From G963666535 sp963666535 (GTDB taxonomy: Bacteria; Bacillota; Clostridia; Oscillospirales; Oscillospiraceae): a stretch of 64,000 bases of DNA. The translations under genes were made by a program, and so were the position numbers. This document shows, one piece after another, positions 17,878 through 27,840 of the stretch. The notes under the pieces are model-generated. The model was not told the origin of the DNA and made no database searches. It worked only from the letters and a program-made list of their open reading frames with translations. Positions within the stretch are counted from its first letter, which is position 1. The number at the start of each line of letters is the position of its first letter. The stretch spans positions 2,046,001 through 2,110,000 of the forward strand of contig OY762913.1 of the NCBI GenBank assembly GCA_963666535.1, read 5' to 3'.

Positions 17878-18381
17878 TCAAACCGCCCCGTAAGCCTCTA
17901 CGATCTCGCCAATATACATACGATGATAGTCGTCCTTGTACCATTTTCTGTCAGTCTCAGCGTCAAGAAAATGTGTTTTATCAATATCCTGCCAGTACTT
18001 TTTCCGGCACACAAGCACCAGCTCCGCCTGGGCAAAATACGGAGCACCCTGCGTGCCCACCTCCACAGTGAAGCCGCATTCTGCGATCTTGTCTACGTCT
18101 CTGCCGCTTTTGGTGCCGCAGAAATTCAGCTCTTTGCGGTACTTTTCGCCAAAAAAGCAAAGGGTGAAGCAGTCGTTCTTTTCCAAGAATTCATAGGTAT
18201 AGCGCTGAGGCCGCACATAGATGGTCGCGACCGGTCCGCCCCACAGCACGCCCAGTCCGCCCCAGCTGGCAGTCAAGGTATTACAGCTGTCCTTAGTGCC
18301 CGCCGTCACAAGCATCCATTGATCCCCAATGAGGGAAAACACATTTTCCTTGATGGCTTTGCAGTCAATTTTTTGCAGCAT
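17878..18381 (-). CDS. Flavin reductase family protein (flavoredoxin-like)
   Basis: ATG 18381 has GGGAGG upstream and gives 167 residues. The sequence is of the FMN-binding split-barrel class: TASWGGLGVLWGGPVATIYVRPQRYTYEF near residues 45-70 and FCGTKSGRDVDK near 95. Related flavoredoxins carry or pass electrons to partners in anaerobes. The partner is unknown; it lies between rpmE and hflX on the same strand. Confidence 0.85.
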   Translation of the reverse strand: MLQKIDCKAIKENVFSLIGDQWMLVTAGTKDSCNTLTASWGGLGVLWGGPVATIYVRPQRYTYEFLEKNDCFTLCFFGEKYRKELNFCGTKSGRDVDKIAECGFTVEVGTQGAPYFAQAELVLVCRKKYWQDIDKTHFLDAETDRKWYKDDYHRMYIGEIVEAYGAV

Positions 18382-18440
18382 AACAGTACCTCCCAATCGC
18401 AATCAATTCTATTATATGCGATTTTTTGAAAAAAGGAATG

Positions 18441-18475
18441 AAAAAGCCCATGTCTGGTGACATGAGCTTTTTTGA
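18441..18475 (-). terminator. Terminator of rpmE
   Basis: The imperfect stem AAAGC-CCATGTC/GACATGA-GCTTT is followed on the minus strand by a T-rich tract, ten bases after the rpmE stop. Confidence 0.75.
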
Positions 18476-18485
18476 AAACACAAGA

Positions 18486-18692
18486 TTACTTGTTTTCCAG
18501 ACCGAACTTCTTGTTGAAGCGGCTGACGCGGCCACCGGTGTCCACCATCTTCTGCTTGCCGGTGAAGAAGGGGTGACACTTAGAGCAAACTTCGACGCGG
18601 ATATCCTGCTTTGTAGAGCCGGTCTCGATCACATTGCCACAAGCGCAATGGATGGTAGTCTGCTCATAATTGGGATGGATGCCTTCCTTCAT
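18486..18692 (-). CDS. rpmE: 50S ribosomal protein L31
   Basis: The 68-residue protein contains the zinc-ligand pattern of the C+ form of L31 (HCACGN near residue 16 and VCSKCHPFFTG near 36). It ends in the conserved GRVSRFNKKFG. It is a large-subunit protein bridging to the 30S head. The zinc-binding form is the one normally replaced by the cysteine-free paralogue under zinc limitation. Confidence 0.98.
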   Translation of the reverse strand: MKEGIHPNYEQTTIHCACGNVIETGSTKQDIRVEVCSKCHPFFTGKQKMVDTGGRVSRFNKKFGLENK

Positions 18693-18829
18693 TCGTGTTC
18701 ACCTCTTTCTTGTTATGGGCTATGCTTCTCTGGAAAGCGCATGGATTAGTATAGCATGGCTTTTCCAAAAATGCAAGCGTTTTCTCAATTTTTTTCCTAT
18801 TCTGTCCCATCAGTTTCGGAATGCTGTCC

Positions 18830-21800
18830 TCAGACCTGCACGGCACTGTCACAGGCAAAAAACCACAGCATGCGGCGGGCAACTGTTTTCCCTGTTATTT
18901 CCTCCAAAGCCCTGCTGTATGCCGCCAGCTGCGGGCGGTACTCCTCCGCCCGCGCCGCCAGGGTTTTTTCCGTCACCCGGTCCGACTTAAAGTCCACCAC
19001 CGTAACGCCCTGTGCCGTTTCAAACCAACAGTCCACCACGCCCTGCAGCAGCACCTGCTCCGATGGCTCCGCCTGAGCATAGTAATCTTGCGCGGGCACC
19101 AAAATTGAAAACTTAAATTCACGGTGCAGTTCTTTTGCCCCACGCAGTTCCCGCCCCAACGCATGCTCAAAAAAAGCCTTGATCCGGGCTGGTTCTGCTG
19201 CCGCCGCCTGCAACTCGGTAATCAGTGCCATGTCGGTGATGCGGGCAATTTCCGCCCTGATTTCCTCTATGTTTTCGGTTCTTTCAAAGTCAATATACTG
19301 CATCGCCAAATGCAGGGCCGTCCCCCGCTGGGCAGGGGTAAGCCCCAGCTTTTCCTGCGCAAATACCGGCCTTTGGAGTGGTTGATTTCGGGGCTGCTTG
19401 GGCGCCTCGTCGGCGCTCTCTTCATCCAAAAACCGCCCCTTTAGCTGGGTCGCCGTGAGTTTGGACGGAATGTCGGCCATAGCCGAGTGGGGATACCGCC
19501 AGGCCAGCACCGCTTCCAGCTGCGCCGCTGTATCCGTTGCTTCGGGCAGTGCTGCCACGCGCCCACACGGCGGTGGCGACGCCTCTAACCCGCTGCCATC
19601 CACCAGTCGGATATCCCATTCCGGCCCAAACTCTGTTGCCGGTGTCTCGGTGATTAACCCTGCAGGGCCGCGCAGGGTCATCGCCTCCGGCCTTGCCAGC
19701 GCCGCGAGCAGAATCCAATCCCCCACGGTACGGCAGGCCGCCAATGTCTGCGGGTCCACAGGGCTGGCAAGCTCTGCCCGCAGAGACGCAAGCTTTTCTA
19801 CCGATCCCGGCAGCATATGGACCAAAATGAGCTTTTCCTTCGCCCGGGTCATTGCCACATATAAAAGCCGCATTTCCTCCGCCATGGCCTCCCGTCCTAA
19901 CTGGTAGGCAATGGCCATTCGAGAAAGTGTGGGAAACTCCACCATCCGTTCCGTATCCAGCCCCTTTGGCCCCACTCCCAGTCGGGAGTGGAACAGCACA
20001 GGCTTTTTCATGTCTTCCATATTGATCTGCCGAGACAGCCCGCACAGGAACACCACGGGAAATTCCAACCCCTTTGACCGATGGATGGACAGAATGCGCA
20101 CCCCCGCGCTCTCCCGTCCGGCCGCGGCGACAGGGGGCTTCACGCCCCCTTCCCGCAGATGATCCAAATAGGTCAGAAACTGAAACAGGCTTACGTGGCC
20201 GGTGCTCTCACAGTCCTTCGCCAGTTCATAAAGGGAAAGCAGCCGGTTCTGCCGTCCGCCCCCGTCGGTCATGGCTCCAAAAATCCCCAGTAGTCCTGTT
20301 TTTTCATAAATCTCCCAGATCAGCTGACAGGCGCTTTTATCTCCCGCGCCAAACCGCAGCGCCTCCAGCGCGGCAAGAAACTCACCGCAATCCTGTTCGC
20401 CGGCTTTTGCCCCCCACTCCAGCACCTCGTAAAATTCGCCTTCGCACAAAGCGCGCAGCTCGGCCAGCCGGTCTGCGGAAAAGTTGTAAAGGGGCGAACG
20501 CAGCACCGCCAGAAGTGCCACGTCCTGCCGTGGATTGTCCACCACCCGCAGCAGCGATAGTGCCACCGACACCTCGGTGGCGGCGAAAAAGTCCTCGCCC
20601 CCATCCGCCTGCCACGGAATTCCAACTTCCCCCAGCGCCCGTGCGTAGTGGTGCAGAACGCTGCCCGGCGCGCGCAGCAAAATCACGATGTCCGTCGCAC
20701 GGACGGGGCGGCGCTGTTCCCCCTGCTCTACCTGCAGCCCTGAGGAGAGCACCTCGGCGATCCGTCGGGCGGTAAACCGCGCTTCCACCAGATCCTTGGC
20801 GGTCTTTTCCCCCTCCCCGTCATCACGCTCCTCGCCGTCGTTACCCGCGCGCTGAATCACATCCAGCTCCACGCGGTAGTCGCCGTCCGCCGGGAAATCG
20901 GCACCGGGACGAAGCCGCTCGTCTTCGGTGTACTCCATCTCCCCCAATTCAGTTGACATAATGTTTGAAAAAATGTAGTTTGTGCCCTCCAGCACGGTAT
21001 CCCGTGACCGGAAGTTACACGAGAGCAGTATCTTCCGATCCTCCCCAGCCTCCGCTTGACTGGCAGGCTGAAAGGAATGATATTTTCCCAAAAAGATCGT
21101 AGGATCAGCCAGCCGGAACCGATAAATGGACTGCTTTACGTCGCCCACCATAAACAGGTTTTTCCCGGCCAAAGCTAGGGCGGAAAAAATGGCGTTCTGC
21201 ACTTCATTGGTGTCCTGATACTCATCCACCATAATCTCGGCGTACCGTCCTTGGAGATGGCGCGCCGTCTCGGTAAGCTGGCCGTCTCCGTCATACAGAA
21301 GCCGGACCGTCAGGTGCTCTAAATCAGAAAAGTCCAACACCTCACGCCGCTTTTTCTCCTTGCCGTATTCCGCGCCGAAATCCCGCACCAGGGCAAACAG
21401 CCCCCGCACAGCAGGAAAGGTCAGGCGCATATCTTCCAGCAGCGCATCGCTTTTGTCGGTAAACAGTGCCGCCACCTTTTCCATGCGGTCTTTGCAGGCT
21501 TTCCGCACGGCTTTTACCGTCTCAGCCTCGTCCTGCCCGCCGTTTTGCTTCTTCCTGCCCGCCGTTGGGAACGGGATGGGCAGCCGCTCCGCCGCCGCAT
21601 CCCAGCCCTGCTCCGCCGCGGCGCAAAAGTCCCTAAGACTCTCCGCCGTGACCGCTATACTGCCGCCGTAGTTCTGCATCAGCGCCTCATCTGCTTCGCA
21701 CAGCTGGGATGTCTTTTCCATCCGCGCCTGCCAGTATGCAGCCTGCCGCCTGGCACTCTCCAAAAGCAGCGCACCCCAAACGGTCTGCCCCACATCGGTC

Positions 21801-22417
21801 ACATGTTCCAGGGCATAGATTTCCTCCTGCTCGGCCAGCCACTTGTTCGGGTCAGGGTGGCTCTGCACCTTGTCATACACATCCAAGGCAATTTGCATCA
21901 GCCTTCCATCATCCCGCCCGGCCGCCAACATATCCACCAGCGCCGTCCAGTCACGGTTCTCCTCGGTTTCCATGATCTCGTAACGCCGCTCCATCACGGT
22001 ATCAATGGCCGCAAGGCGCAAGGTAGCCGCCTCGGTATCCTCGCACAGGCGAAAATCAGGCGCAAGCTCCAACAGCTGGGCAAATTCCCGCAGCAGTGTC
22101 GTGCAGAAGGCGTGGATCGTGGAAATCTGGGTTTTGTAGATCAGCATGGTCTGCCGCCGCAGATGGGAATCCTCAGGCGCTTTGGCCAGACGGGCATGGA
22201 GTTCCTCCCCAATACGGGCCCGCAGCTCGGCCGCTGCCGCCCGGGTAAAGGTAATCACCAGAAACTCGTCAATATTCCGTCCCTCATTCACCACCCGGTC
22301 TAGCAGACGCTCCACCAAAACCCGTGTCTTTCCGGAACCGGCAGCCGCAGAAACCAGCAGCGCGCCGCCGCGGTTTTTCACCACGGCAGCTTGTTCCTCT
22401 GTCAGTGCAAAGCCCAA
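18830..22417 (-). CDS. addA: ATP-dependent helicase/nuclease subunit A
   Basis: The 1195-residue product is a UvrD-type helicase with a C-terminal nuclease. Visible are Walker A SAAAGSGKTRVLVERL (near residue 20), VDEYQDTNEVQN (Walker B), SIHRSKGLEFPVVFL, YVAMTRAKEKL and the RecB-nuclease motif VVDFKSDRV near the end. With AddB it processes double-strand breaks and loads RecA after Chi recognition. A small VOC gene is inserted between addB and addA. Confidence 0.97.
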   Translation of the reverse strand: MGFALTEEQAAVVKNRGGALLVSAAAGSGKTRVLVERLLDRVVNEGRNIDEFLVITFTRAAAAELRARIGEELHARLAKAPEDSHLRRQTMLIYKTQISTIHAFCTTLLREFAQLLELAPDFRLCEDTEAATLRLAAIDTVMERRYEIMETEENRDWTALVDMLAAGRDDGRLMQIALDVYDKVQSHPDPNKWLAEQEEIYALEHVTDVGQTVWGALLLESARRQAAYWQARMEKTSQLCEADEALMQNYGGSIAVTAESLRDFCAAAEQGWDAAAERLPIPFPTAGRKKQNGGQDEAETVKAVRKACKDRMEKVAALFTDKSDALLEDMRLTFPAVRGLFALVRDFGAEYGKEKKRREVLDFSDLEHLTVRLLYDGDGQLTETARHLQGRYAEIMVDEYQDTNEVQNAIFSALALAGKNLFMVGDVKQSIYRFRLADPTIFLGKYHSFQPASQAEAGEDRKILLSCNFRSRDTVLEGTNYIFSNIMSTELGEMEYTEDERLRPGADFPADGDYRVELDVIQRAGNDGEERDDGEGEKTAKDLVEARFTARRIAEVLSSGLQVEQGEQRRPVRATDIVILLRAPGSVLHHYARALGEVGIPWQADGGEDFFAATEVSVALSLLRVVDNPRQDVALLAVLRSPLYNFSADRLAELRALCEGEFYEVLEWGAKAGEQDCGEFLAALEALRFGAGDKSACQLIWEIYEKTGLLGIFGAMTDGGGRQNRLLSLYELAKDCESTGHVSLFQFLTYLDHLREGGVKPPVAAAGRESAGVRILSIHRSKGLEFPVVFLCGLSRQINMEDMKKPVLFHSRLGVGPKGLDTERMVEFPTLSRMAIAYQLGREAMAEEMRLLYVAMTRAKEKLILVHMLPGSVEKLASLRAELASPVDPQTLAACRTVGDWILLAALARPEAMTLRGPAGLITETPATEFGPEWDIRLVDGSGLEASPPPCGRVAALPEATDTAAQLEAVLAWRYPHSAMADIPSKLTATQLKGRFLDEESADEAPKQPRNQPLQRPVFAQEKLGLTPAQRGTALHLAMQYIDFERTENIEEIRAEIARITDMALITELQAAAAEPARIKAFFEHALGRELRGAKELHREFKFSILVPAQDYYAQAEPSEQVLLQGVVDCWFETAQGVTVVDFKSDRVTEKTLAARAEEYRPQLAAYSRALEEITGKTVARRMLWFFACDSAVQV

Positions 22418-22447
22418 GATGTATCCCGCCTCTCTATTAGGTGTCTG

Positions 22448-22819
22448 CTAGCCTCGCTCCGGTACGATCTCCAACCAGTAGCCGTCCGGGTCTTGAATAA
22501 AATAGATCCCCATTTCCTGGTTCTCAAAGCAGATGCATCCCATCTTCTGATGTTTTGCGTGGGCCGCTTTAAAGTCATCCGGAGAAAAAGCCAAATGAAA
22601 CTCACACTCACCCAAATCATAGGGTTCCGCGTGATCTCGCAGCCAAGTCAGTTCCAGTTCAAAGTCACTTTCGTCGTTGCCAACATAAACGATACAAAAA
22701 CTGCCGTCGGGCGCTTCCACGCGCCGCCGCTCCGCCAGCCCCAGCGCCTGCTCATAGAAATCCATAGCGCGCTGCAAATCCTGTACGTTATAGTTTTCAT
22801 GGATCATCCTGAATTTCAT
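22448..22819 (-). CDS. VOC-family (glyoxalase I-like) protein
   Basis: ATG 22819 has AGGAG upstream and leaves one base between it and the addB stop; the product has 123 residues. MIHENYNVQDLQRAMDFYEQALGL at the start and IYFIQDPDGYWLEIVPE at the end are typical of the two beta-alpha-beta-beta-beta repeats of lactoylglutathione-lyase-like proteins, with His, Glu metal candidates. In low-thiol anaerobes the true substrate is uncertain. It is placed within the addBA operon without obvious functional link. Confidence 0.88.
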   Translation of the reverse strand: MKFRMIHENYNVQDLQRAMDFYEQALGLAERRRVEAPDGSFCIVYVGNDESDFELELTWLRDHAEPYDLGECEFHLAFSPDDFKAAHAKHQKMGCICFENQEMGIYFIQDPDGYWLEIVPERG

Positions 22820-22820
22820 C

Positions 22821-25800
22821 TTACTCACACTCCTGTTCCATATTTGTCCAAAATTCATCAGCCTTCATGGTCCCCATCCAGCGTCTGCAATCGCCGCCGC
22901 GCCCCTCTTCAAAGTGGCAGGCCACAGCGTAATCGCACCAGCGGCAGGCGTTTTTATCCGGCCCGCGCCAAAACGGGTCGGCCTGAATGTCGCCCGCTTC
23001 CAGTTCTGTGCATATATCGCTTAAAATCTTTTCGGTGTGACGCTTCAGCTGCCCCAGTCGGGCGGCTGAGGCTAAGCACTCGCCGGAGACCGTACCGTCC
23101 TTGCCTGCCTTGACCGGCAAAAAGCAGTAGCCGCCGCTCTCTTGGGCCTCCATTGCCTGTAGCACGCCAATGTCGTCCAAGATCAGCCCGTGCCGCACCA
23201 GCGCCTTGTCTGTTTGGCGCTTCCGTTCTTCCTCGGTCATGCGGCGGCTGCCGGAGGCCACCGCCTCCCGCGCCGGAAGATAAAGAACACCGGCAGGCAC
23301 AATCTCCTTCCCGTAGTACTCCGTTCCCTCATTTTGAAGGGTAAACAGGTACAGCAGCATCTGCAAGCCCATGCCACTCCAAATCTCCGCCAAATCAAAG
23401 GGCTTTTTTCCGGTTTTATAATCCACCACCCGCAGGTATAGCTTGTCTCCGCGTATCCAGCCGTCCACCCTGTCCACAAATCCGGTCAGGCTGATGGTGA
23501 TGCCGCTTTCCGTTACCTCCACCGGGGGCAGGTCTCCATCTCGTCCAAAGCCCAGTTCAAAGGACAGCGGCTGAAACTGAGCATGTTCCAATTCCTCCGC
23601 CACATTGTCAACGATCAGATACACCGTTTTCAGCAAGCGGCGAAACAGATAGCGAAACCGAGGTGTCTGCTCTCCCAGATCCCCAAGTTCCTCCGTCACG
23701 TAGTGCTCCACCGCATCTCTGGCGAGCACACGTCTCTCTTCCGCCGTACTTTTGGGCGGCAGTTTCTGTACCACGCGTTCCAGCACGAAATGAATAAAAG
23801 TGCCGTACTCCGGTGCGGAGAAACCCGCGCTTTTGCGTGGCTCAGCCTTAAGCCCATACTGCATAAAATAGGAAAAGTGGCAGGATTTGTACTTGTCCAT
23901 ACGGGAGGCAGACATGGGAACCCGCGCTCCATACAGCTTTTCCACCGCTGCACGGGATAGCTTGCCCCGTTCCCAACCACCGGCCCGCTCCATCCGCTCC
24001 AGCAGCGGCGCGTATTCCGGCATCTTGCCCAGCGTGTTCTTTACCGCCGGATAGCGTCCCGCAAGCTCCAGCGCGGGCCGGGGCGCCACCAGTCGGAATC
24101 TGTCCCCCAGCGTCTCTTCTTCCTCCACCCGCAGGTCGGAAAACAGCTTTTTCATCCGGGACACCAGAAAGGCCGGCCGGTTTTCTCCGCCGCTCCCGCC
24201 GCCTGAGGGCCACGTGACAAACAGCTTGTCTGTGGGACGGGTACAGCCGCTGTAAGCGTACATCATTTCACGGTTCAACCGGTCTTCCGCTCCCATTGCG
24301 GCAGGCATGCCGTATTCCGCCAACAGCTCTCTGTCCTCATCAGACAGGAAACCGGAGTCCTCGGTGACCCGTGGAATGGAGCCGTCGTCGGCGCCCAACA
24401 AAAACAGCACCTTACAACGCCGTCCCGCCACACGAGGCAGCTCTCCCGCCGTCACGCGATCCAGTGACACCGGAATGGTACCAACATCATATTGAGACAG
24501 CACCAATGGAAACAGGCCCGCGAATTCCTCCCGTTCCATGGGCGTATCCCCCAAAATCATGGCGCACTGCTCCAGCCCCCCGCAGAGGATATCCCAAAGC
24601 TGAGCATACTCGTCGGCAAGACCCATCTCTCCCCGCTGACGGAGTTGGCTCGTGCGTTCCTCCAGCCGGTCCGGCAGCTGGATTTCCTCCAAGAAGGTGT
24701 AAAGTGCCATGGCTTGTCCGCGCCCTGTCTTCTCTGCGGAAAGGCGCAGTCGCTCCAAGGGTGCGGTTACGCGCCGCCGGATCGCATTCAGGTGGGTAAG
24801 CACCACCTGCGACCATTCGTCTGGCTGAAAGCCATAGCCCCGGGGGTGCATGGTCCAATCCGCCTCCGATGTCCATTTCCTGCCCCGGATGTTCCATTTC
24901 AAGCTGTAATTTTCCAGTTTGTCACAGTCCTCAGCGCTAATTCCGGTCAGCCCGGTTTTCAGGTAGCGGAACACATCCTCATACCGGTATCCCCCCGCCA
25001 CCGTATCCAGCGCAGCGGTCACCAGCGCCATCACCGGCTTGCGCAGGATATCAGTCATGCCGGAGTGAAATACCGGGATTCCGTAGCGCCGAAACACAGT
25101 GTCAATCAGATGCTCATACCCCTCCATGCTCCGCGCCGTCACGGCAATATCCCGCAGACGGTATCCGTCCCGCCGTAACAACTCCAGGATTTTAGCCGCA
25201 GTCCATTCCACCTCGGTCCGGGGTGAACCGGCCCGGAACAGCACGATGGATTCACCGGCTTGTCCTGGCTGATCTTCTCCTATGGAAAAAAGCTCCCGTT
25301 CCAGCAACATCAATGGTTCCGCCTTGCGGTTTCCCTTCTGCTGCAGCGCCGTAGTGATCACAGGCACGCCCTCAAGCTCTGCCAGGCGGCGCAGCGCCCG
25401 CCCCGTTTTGTTGGGAATGGAAAACAAACCTTCTTCATTCGCCTGCTCGCAGGTCAGCGCCACCGTGACGGAATTTGCTTGTGCGATCAAGCGGCGCAGC
25501 ACCTGTTCCTCTTGGGGCGTAAAGTCTGTAAAGCCATTTACATATACATCTTTCCCCTCGGCCCAGAGACAGGATTCCAGCCGCACAGCCAGACGGGACA
25601 GCCGGTCCTTGGGGTCCATCGCCACCTGCGCGGTCAACGCGTCATACGCGCCGTATAAAAGGGACAGGTCGCGCAGCTTGTCCCCCTGTACACCATCAAT
25701 CTCCGCTCCCATCCGGGCCAGCATCTCCGGCGTAATGCAGCAGCTTTTTAGTTCGTCCACCGTCCCCAGCAGCCCATTTAGAAATGCCGGAGCGCGAGAT

Positions 25801-26123
25801 GGCCGTGCGTAAACAGTCAGCGCTCCCCCGGCAGCCCGAAGTGCGGCATTCATGAGCAGGATGCGCCCGCCGCCATCCAGCACAGGCTCCGCCACCCCCC
25901 CGCAAACGGAAAACACCCGTCCCGCCAGACGAGTGAAGGACAGCACCTCAGCATACAAGGAAACGCTGCTGCCGCCGCGGACGCACAACAGCCGCTCCAT
26001 CTCATGAGAAGCCTGCTCCGGTACCAGCAGCACCTGCGGCCGTTCTGCCCCGTGCTGGCAAATACTGTTAAGAAGTGCCAAGGTCTTGCCGCTTCCCGCG
26101 CGGCCGGTCAGCAGGTGGAGCAT
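22821..26123 (-). CDS. addB: ATP-dependent helicase/nuclease subunit B
   Basis: ATG 26123 with GGAGGAAA upstream gives 1100 residues. MLHLLTGRAGSGKT at the start is the Walker A. The C-terminus has the nuclease motif LRVVDYKTGKKPF and the Cys cluster (CRWCDYAVACHF, with one Cys further upstream) that holds the AddB [4Fe-4S]. AddB has a degenerate helicase core and recognises Chi. It is first gene of an addB-VOC-addA transcript. Confidence 0.96.
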   Translation of the reverse strand: MLHLLTGRAGSGKTLALLNSICQHGAERPQVLLVPEQASHEMERLLCVRGGSSVSLYAEVLSFTRLAGRVFSVCGGVAEPVLDGGGRILLMNAALRAAGGALTVYARPSRAPAFLNGLLGTVDELKSCCITPEMLARMGAEIDGVQGDKLRDLSLLYGAYDALTAQVAMDPKDRLSRLAVRLESCLWAEGKDVYVNGFTDFTPQEEQVLRRLIAQANSVTVALTCEQANEEGLFSIPNKTGRALRRLAELEGVPVITTALQQKGNRKAEPLMLLERELFSIGEDQPGQAGESIVLFRAGSPRTEVEWTAAKILELLRRDGYRLRDIAVTARSMEGYEHLIDTVFRRYGIPVFHSGMTDILRKPVMALVTAALDTVAGGYRYEDVFRYLKTGLTGISAEDCDKLENYSLKWNIRGRKWTSEADWTMHPRGYGFQPDEWSQVVLTHLNAIRRRVTAPLERLRLSAEKTGRGQAMALYTFLEEIQLPDRLEERTSQLRQRGEMGLADEYAQLWDILCGGLEQCAMILGDTPMEREEFAGLFPLVLSQYDVGTIPVSLDRVTAGELPRVAGRRCKVLFLLGADDGSIPRVTEDSGFLSDEDRELLAEYGMPAAMGAEDRLNREMMYAYSGCTRPTDKLFVTWPSGGGSGGENRPAFLVSRMKKLFSDLRVEEEETLGDRFRLVAPRPALELAGRYPAVKNTLGKMPEYAPLLERMERAGGWERGKLSRAAVEKLYGARVPMSASRMDKYKSCHFSYFMQYGLKAEPRKSAGFSAPEYGTFIHFVLERVVQKLPPKSTAEERRVLARDAVEHYVTEELGDLGEQTPRFRYLFRRLLKTVYLIVDNVAEELEHAQFQPLSFELGFGRDGDLPPVEVTESGITISLTGFVDRVDGWIRGDKLYLRVVDYKTGKKPFDLAEIWSGMGLQMLLYLFTLQNEGTEYYGKEIVPAGVLYLPAREAVASGSRRMTEEERKRQTDKALVRHGLILDDIGVLQAMEAQESGGYCFLPVKAGKDGTVSGECLASAARLGQLKRHTEKILSDICTELEAGDIQADPFWRGPDKNACRWCDYAVACHFEEGRGGDCRRWMGTMKADEFWTNMEQECE

Positions 26124-26294
26124 TGCGTTTCCTCCTTCGGTTTCCATCGTGTCATGACGCATTCCATCCTTTTAATTTTCCATCCACAATTTTTCCGCTA
26201 TAAGAAAATGAGCATTTAGCGGACCCGCAAATGTCATAGAACCAATACTTTTGCAACCATTTTATCACAGTTTCCTCACGGTGGAAAGAAAAAA

Positions 26295-26326
26295 CCGGGC
26301 TGTTCCACAAAAGCGGAACAGCCCGG
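26295..26326 (-). terminator. Terminator after the radical SAM gene
   Basis: CCGGGCTGTTCC (26295-26306) pairs perfectly with GGAACAGCCCGG (26315-26326). The minus strand continues with a T6 run, 20 bases past the radical SAM stop. Confidence 0.9.
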
Positions 26327-26347
26327 TGAAGATCTGTACGAAGTGTT

Positions 26348-27700
26348 TTACTTGGCTGCCTGCTCTGACTGCGATTGTTCCCACAGGCGCTCGGCTACCG
26401 GTGCCCACTTGGCTGCCACGTCCACGCACCGGTTGCTGTATTCCTCAGCGGTTTCGGGCTGCTCCAAATCGGTAGAGTGAGCACCGCTGTCGTCCACCAT
26501 CTTGGTCAGCCTTCCCGGGTTATCTAAAATGGGACAGGGCCGCAGATGGTTATCATTAAAGGGCTGGTTGTCGTGATAAGCCATGAAGATGGGGGACTGA
26601 TACGCCTCCAGCAACGTCTTCTCCCGGATATTGGAATCGGAATAGTGGGCAAACACGCAGGGATCAATGTCGCCGTTTGCGTTGATGTGCAAATACCGCC
26701 GTCCGCCTGCAATGCAGCCACCCACAAACTCGCCGTCGTTCCAAAAGTCCATGGCAAAGATCGGCTTTGTCTTGCGAAAACCGCGAACCTGATGATACAT
26801 GAATTCCCGCTGCTCGGCCGTGGTGAGCAGCGCAGGCACTGCGTCGTGGCCGATGGGCATGTAGGTAAACAGCCATACAAACAGCGCGCCCCACTCCACC
26901 ATCTGGTCAAAATAAGCCTCGCTGCCGATGACGTCGGTATTGGCACTGGTGTAGCAGCAGGAAATGCCGAAGAGCAGCTTCTTGCGCTTAAGTAGTTCCA
27001 TGGCCTTGACCACCTTGCCATAGGTGCCATTGCCCCTCCGTCCATCGGTGGCCTCCTCAAAGCCCTCCACGCTGATAGCAGGAATAAAGTTTTTCACCCG
27101 CAGCATCTCGTTGGCAAACGCTTCATCAATTAAAGTGCCGTTGGTGAAGGACAGAAACATACAGTCGGAATGCTTTTCGCATAGGGCGATGATGTCTTTT
27201 TTCCTCACCAAGGGCTCGCCGCCGGTGTAGATGTACATATAGGTGCCCATCTGCTTACCCTGACGGATAATGCCGTCCATTTCCTCCAGCGTCAGATTGA
27301 GCTTGTTTCCATATTCTGCCGCCCAGCAGCCGGTACAGTGCAGATTGCAGGCAGACGTTGGGTCCATGAGCAGGGCCCATGGGATGTTGCAGTTATACTT
27401 TTCGCGGTATTCATCCTGGGTGCGCCAACCAATAATGTTAGCATTCAAGATGAAATTCTCGAAAAATACATTGCGAACACCGGGATCAATATCTTTCCAA
27501 ACCTTTAAAATAAGCTGATACCAATTACTTTCGGGGTGATCCAGAACACTGCGGAACACCTTCCGCTGTGACTCGAACCCGCCCATGGACATCTTATCCA
27601 CTAGATTCATCAGCTTTGGCATGTTGGTCTCAGGATCTTTCTCCAGATAACGAAGCGCCCGTTTAATTGCAAACTTAATCATAAAATTTGGAACAGCCAT
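26348..27700 (-). CDS. Radical SAM protein with SPASM-like tail
   Basis: ATG 27700 is preceded by GGAGGG; 450 residues. The radical SAM motif is CNLHCTGC (DPTSACNLHCTGCWAAEYG, near residue 120), followed by YTGGEPLVR. The later HINANGDIDPCVFAHYSDSNI and RPCPILDNPGRL resemble a SPASM/twitch auxiliary-cluster region. An N-terminal about 100-residue helical extension precedes the barrel. It is the nearest gene downstream of a TetR regulator on the same strand. I do not recognise the substrate. Confidence 0.85.
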   Translation of the reverse strand: MAVPNFMIKFAIKRALRYLEKDPETNMPKLMNLVDKMSMGGFESQRKVFRSVLDHPESNWYQLILKVWKDIDPGVRNVFFENFILNANIIGWRTQDEYREKYNCNIPWALLMDPTSACNLHCTGCWAAEYGNKLNLTLEEMDGIIRQGKQMGTYMYIYTGGEPLVRKKDIIALCEKHSDCMFLSFTNGTLIDEAFANEMLRVKNFIPAISVEGFEEATDGRRGNGTYGKVVKAMELLKRKKLLFGISCCYTSANTDVIGSEAYFDQMVEWGALFVWLFTYMPIGHDAVPALLTTAEQREFMYHQVRGFRKTKPIFAMDFWNDGEFVGGCIAGGRRYLHINANGDIDPCVFAHYSDSNIREKTLLEAYQSPIFMAYHDNQPFNDNHLRPCPILDNPGRLTKMVDDSGAHSTDLEQPETAEEYSNRCVDVAAKWAPVAERLWEQSQSEQAAK

Positions 27701-27720
27701 AACATTCCCTCCATCCGTTA

Positions 27721-27767
27721 TTTCCAAGTTTCACATACTAACATATAGTATAATAAGTTCTTGGAAA
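27721..27767 (-). promoter_or_regulatory. Inverted repeats in front of the radical SAM gene
   Basis: TTTCCAAG (27721-27728) and CTTGGAAA (27760-27767) are inverted repeats. Inside them ATACTA/TAGTAT (27735-27740, 27746-27751) form a second dyad, with TATACT-like -10 sequence on the minus strand. This looks like a promoter-operator, possibly for the TetR protein encoded just upstream. Confidence 0.5.
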
Positions 27768-27840
27768 GATAGAATAGCCAAATGTTATACGCTGTATAAA
27801 TTTTTGTCATTTTTGTCGTTTTGTCTTTTTTCCTGTCGGT

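Noticed and set aside
21545..22303. Long plus-strand frame opposite addA
   Set aside because: Antisense shadow of the conserved N-terminal helicase part; no start signal.
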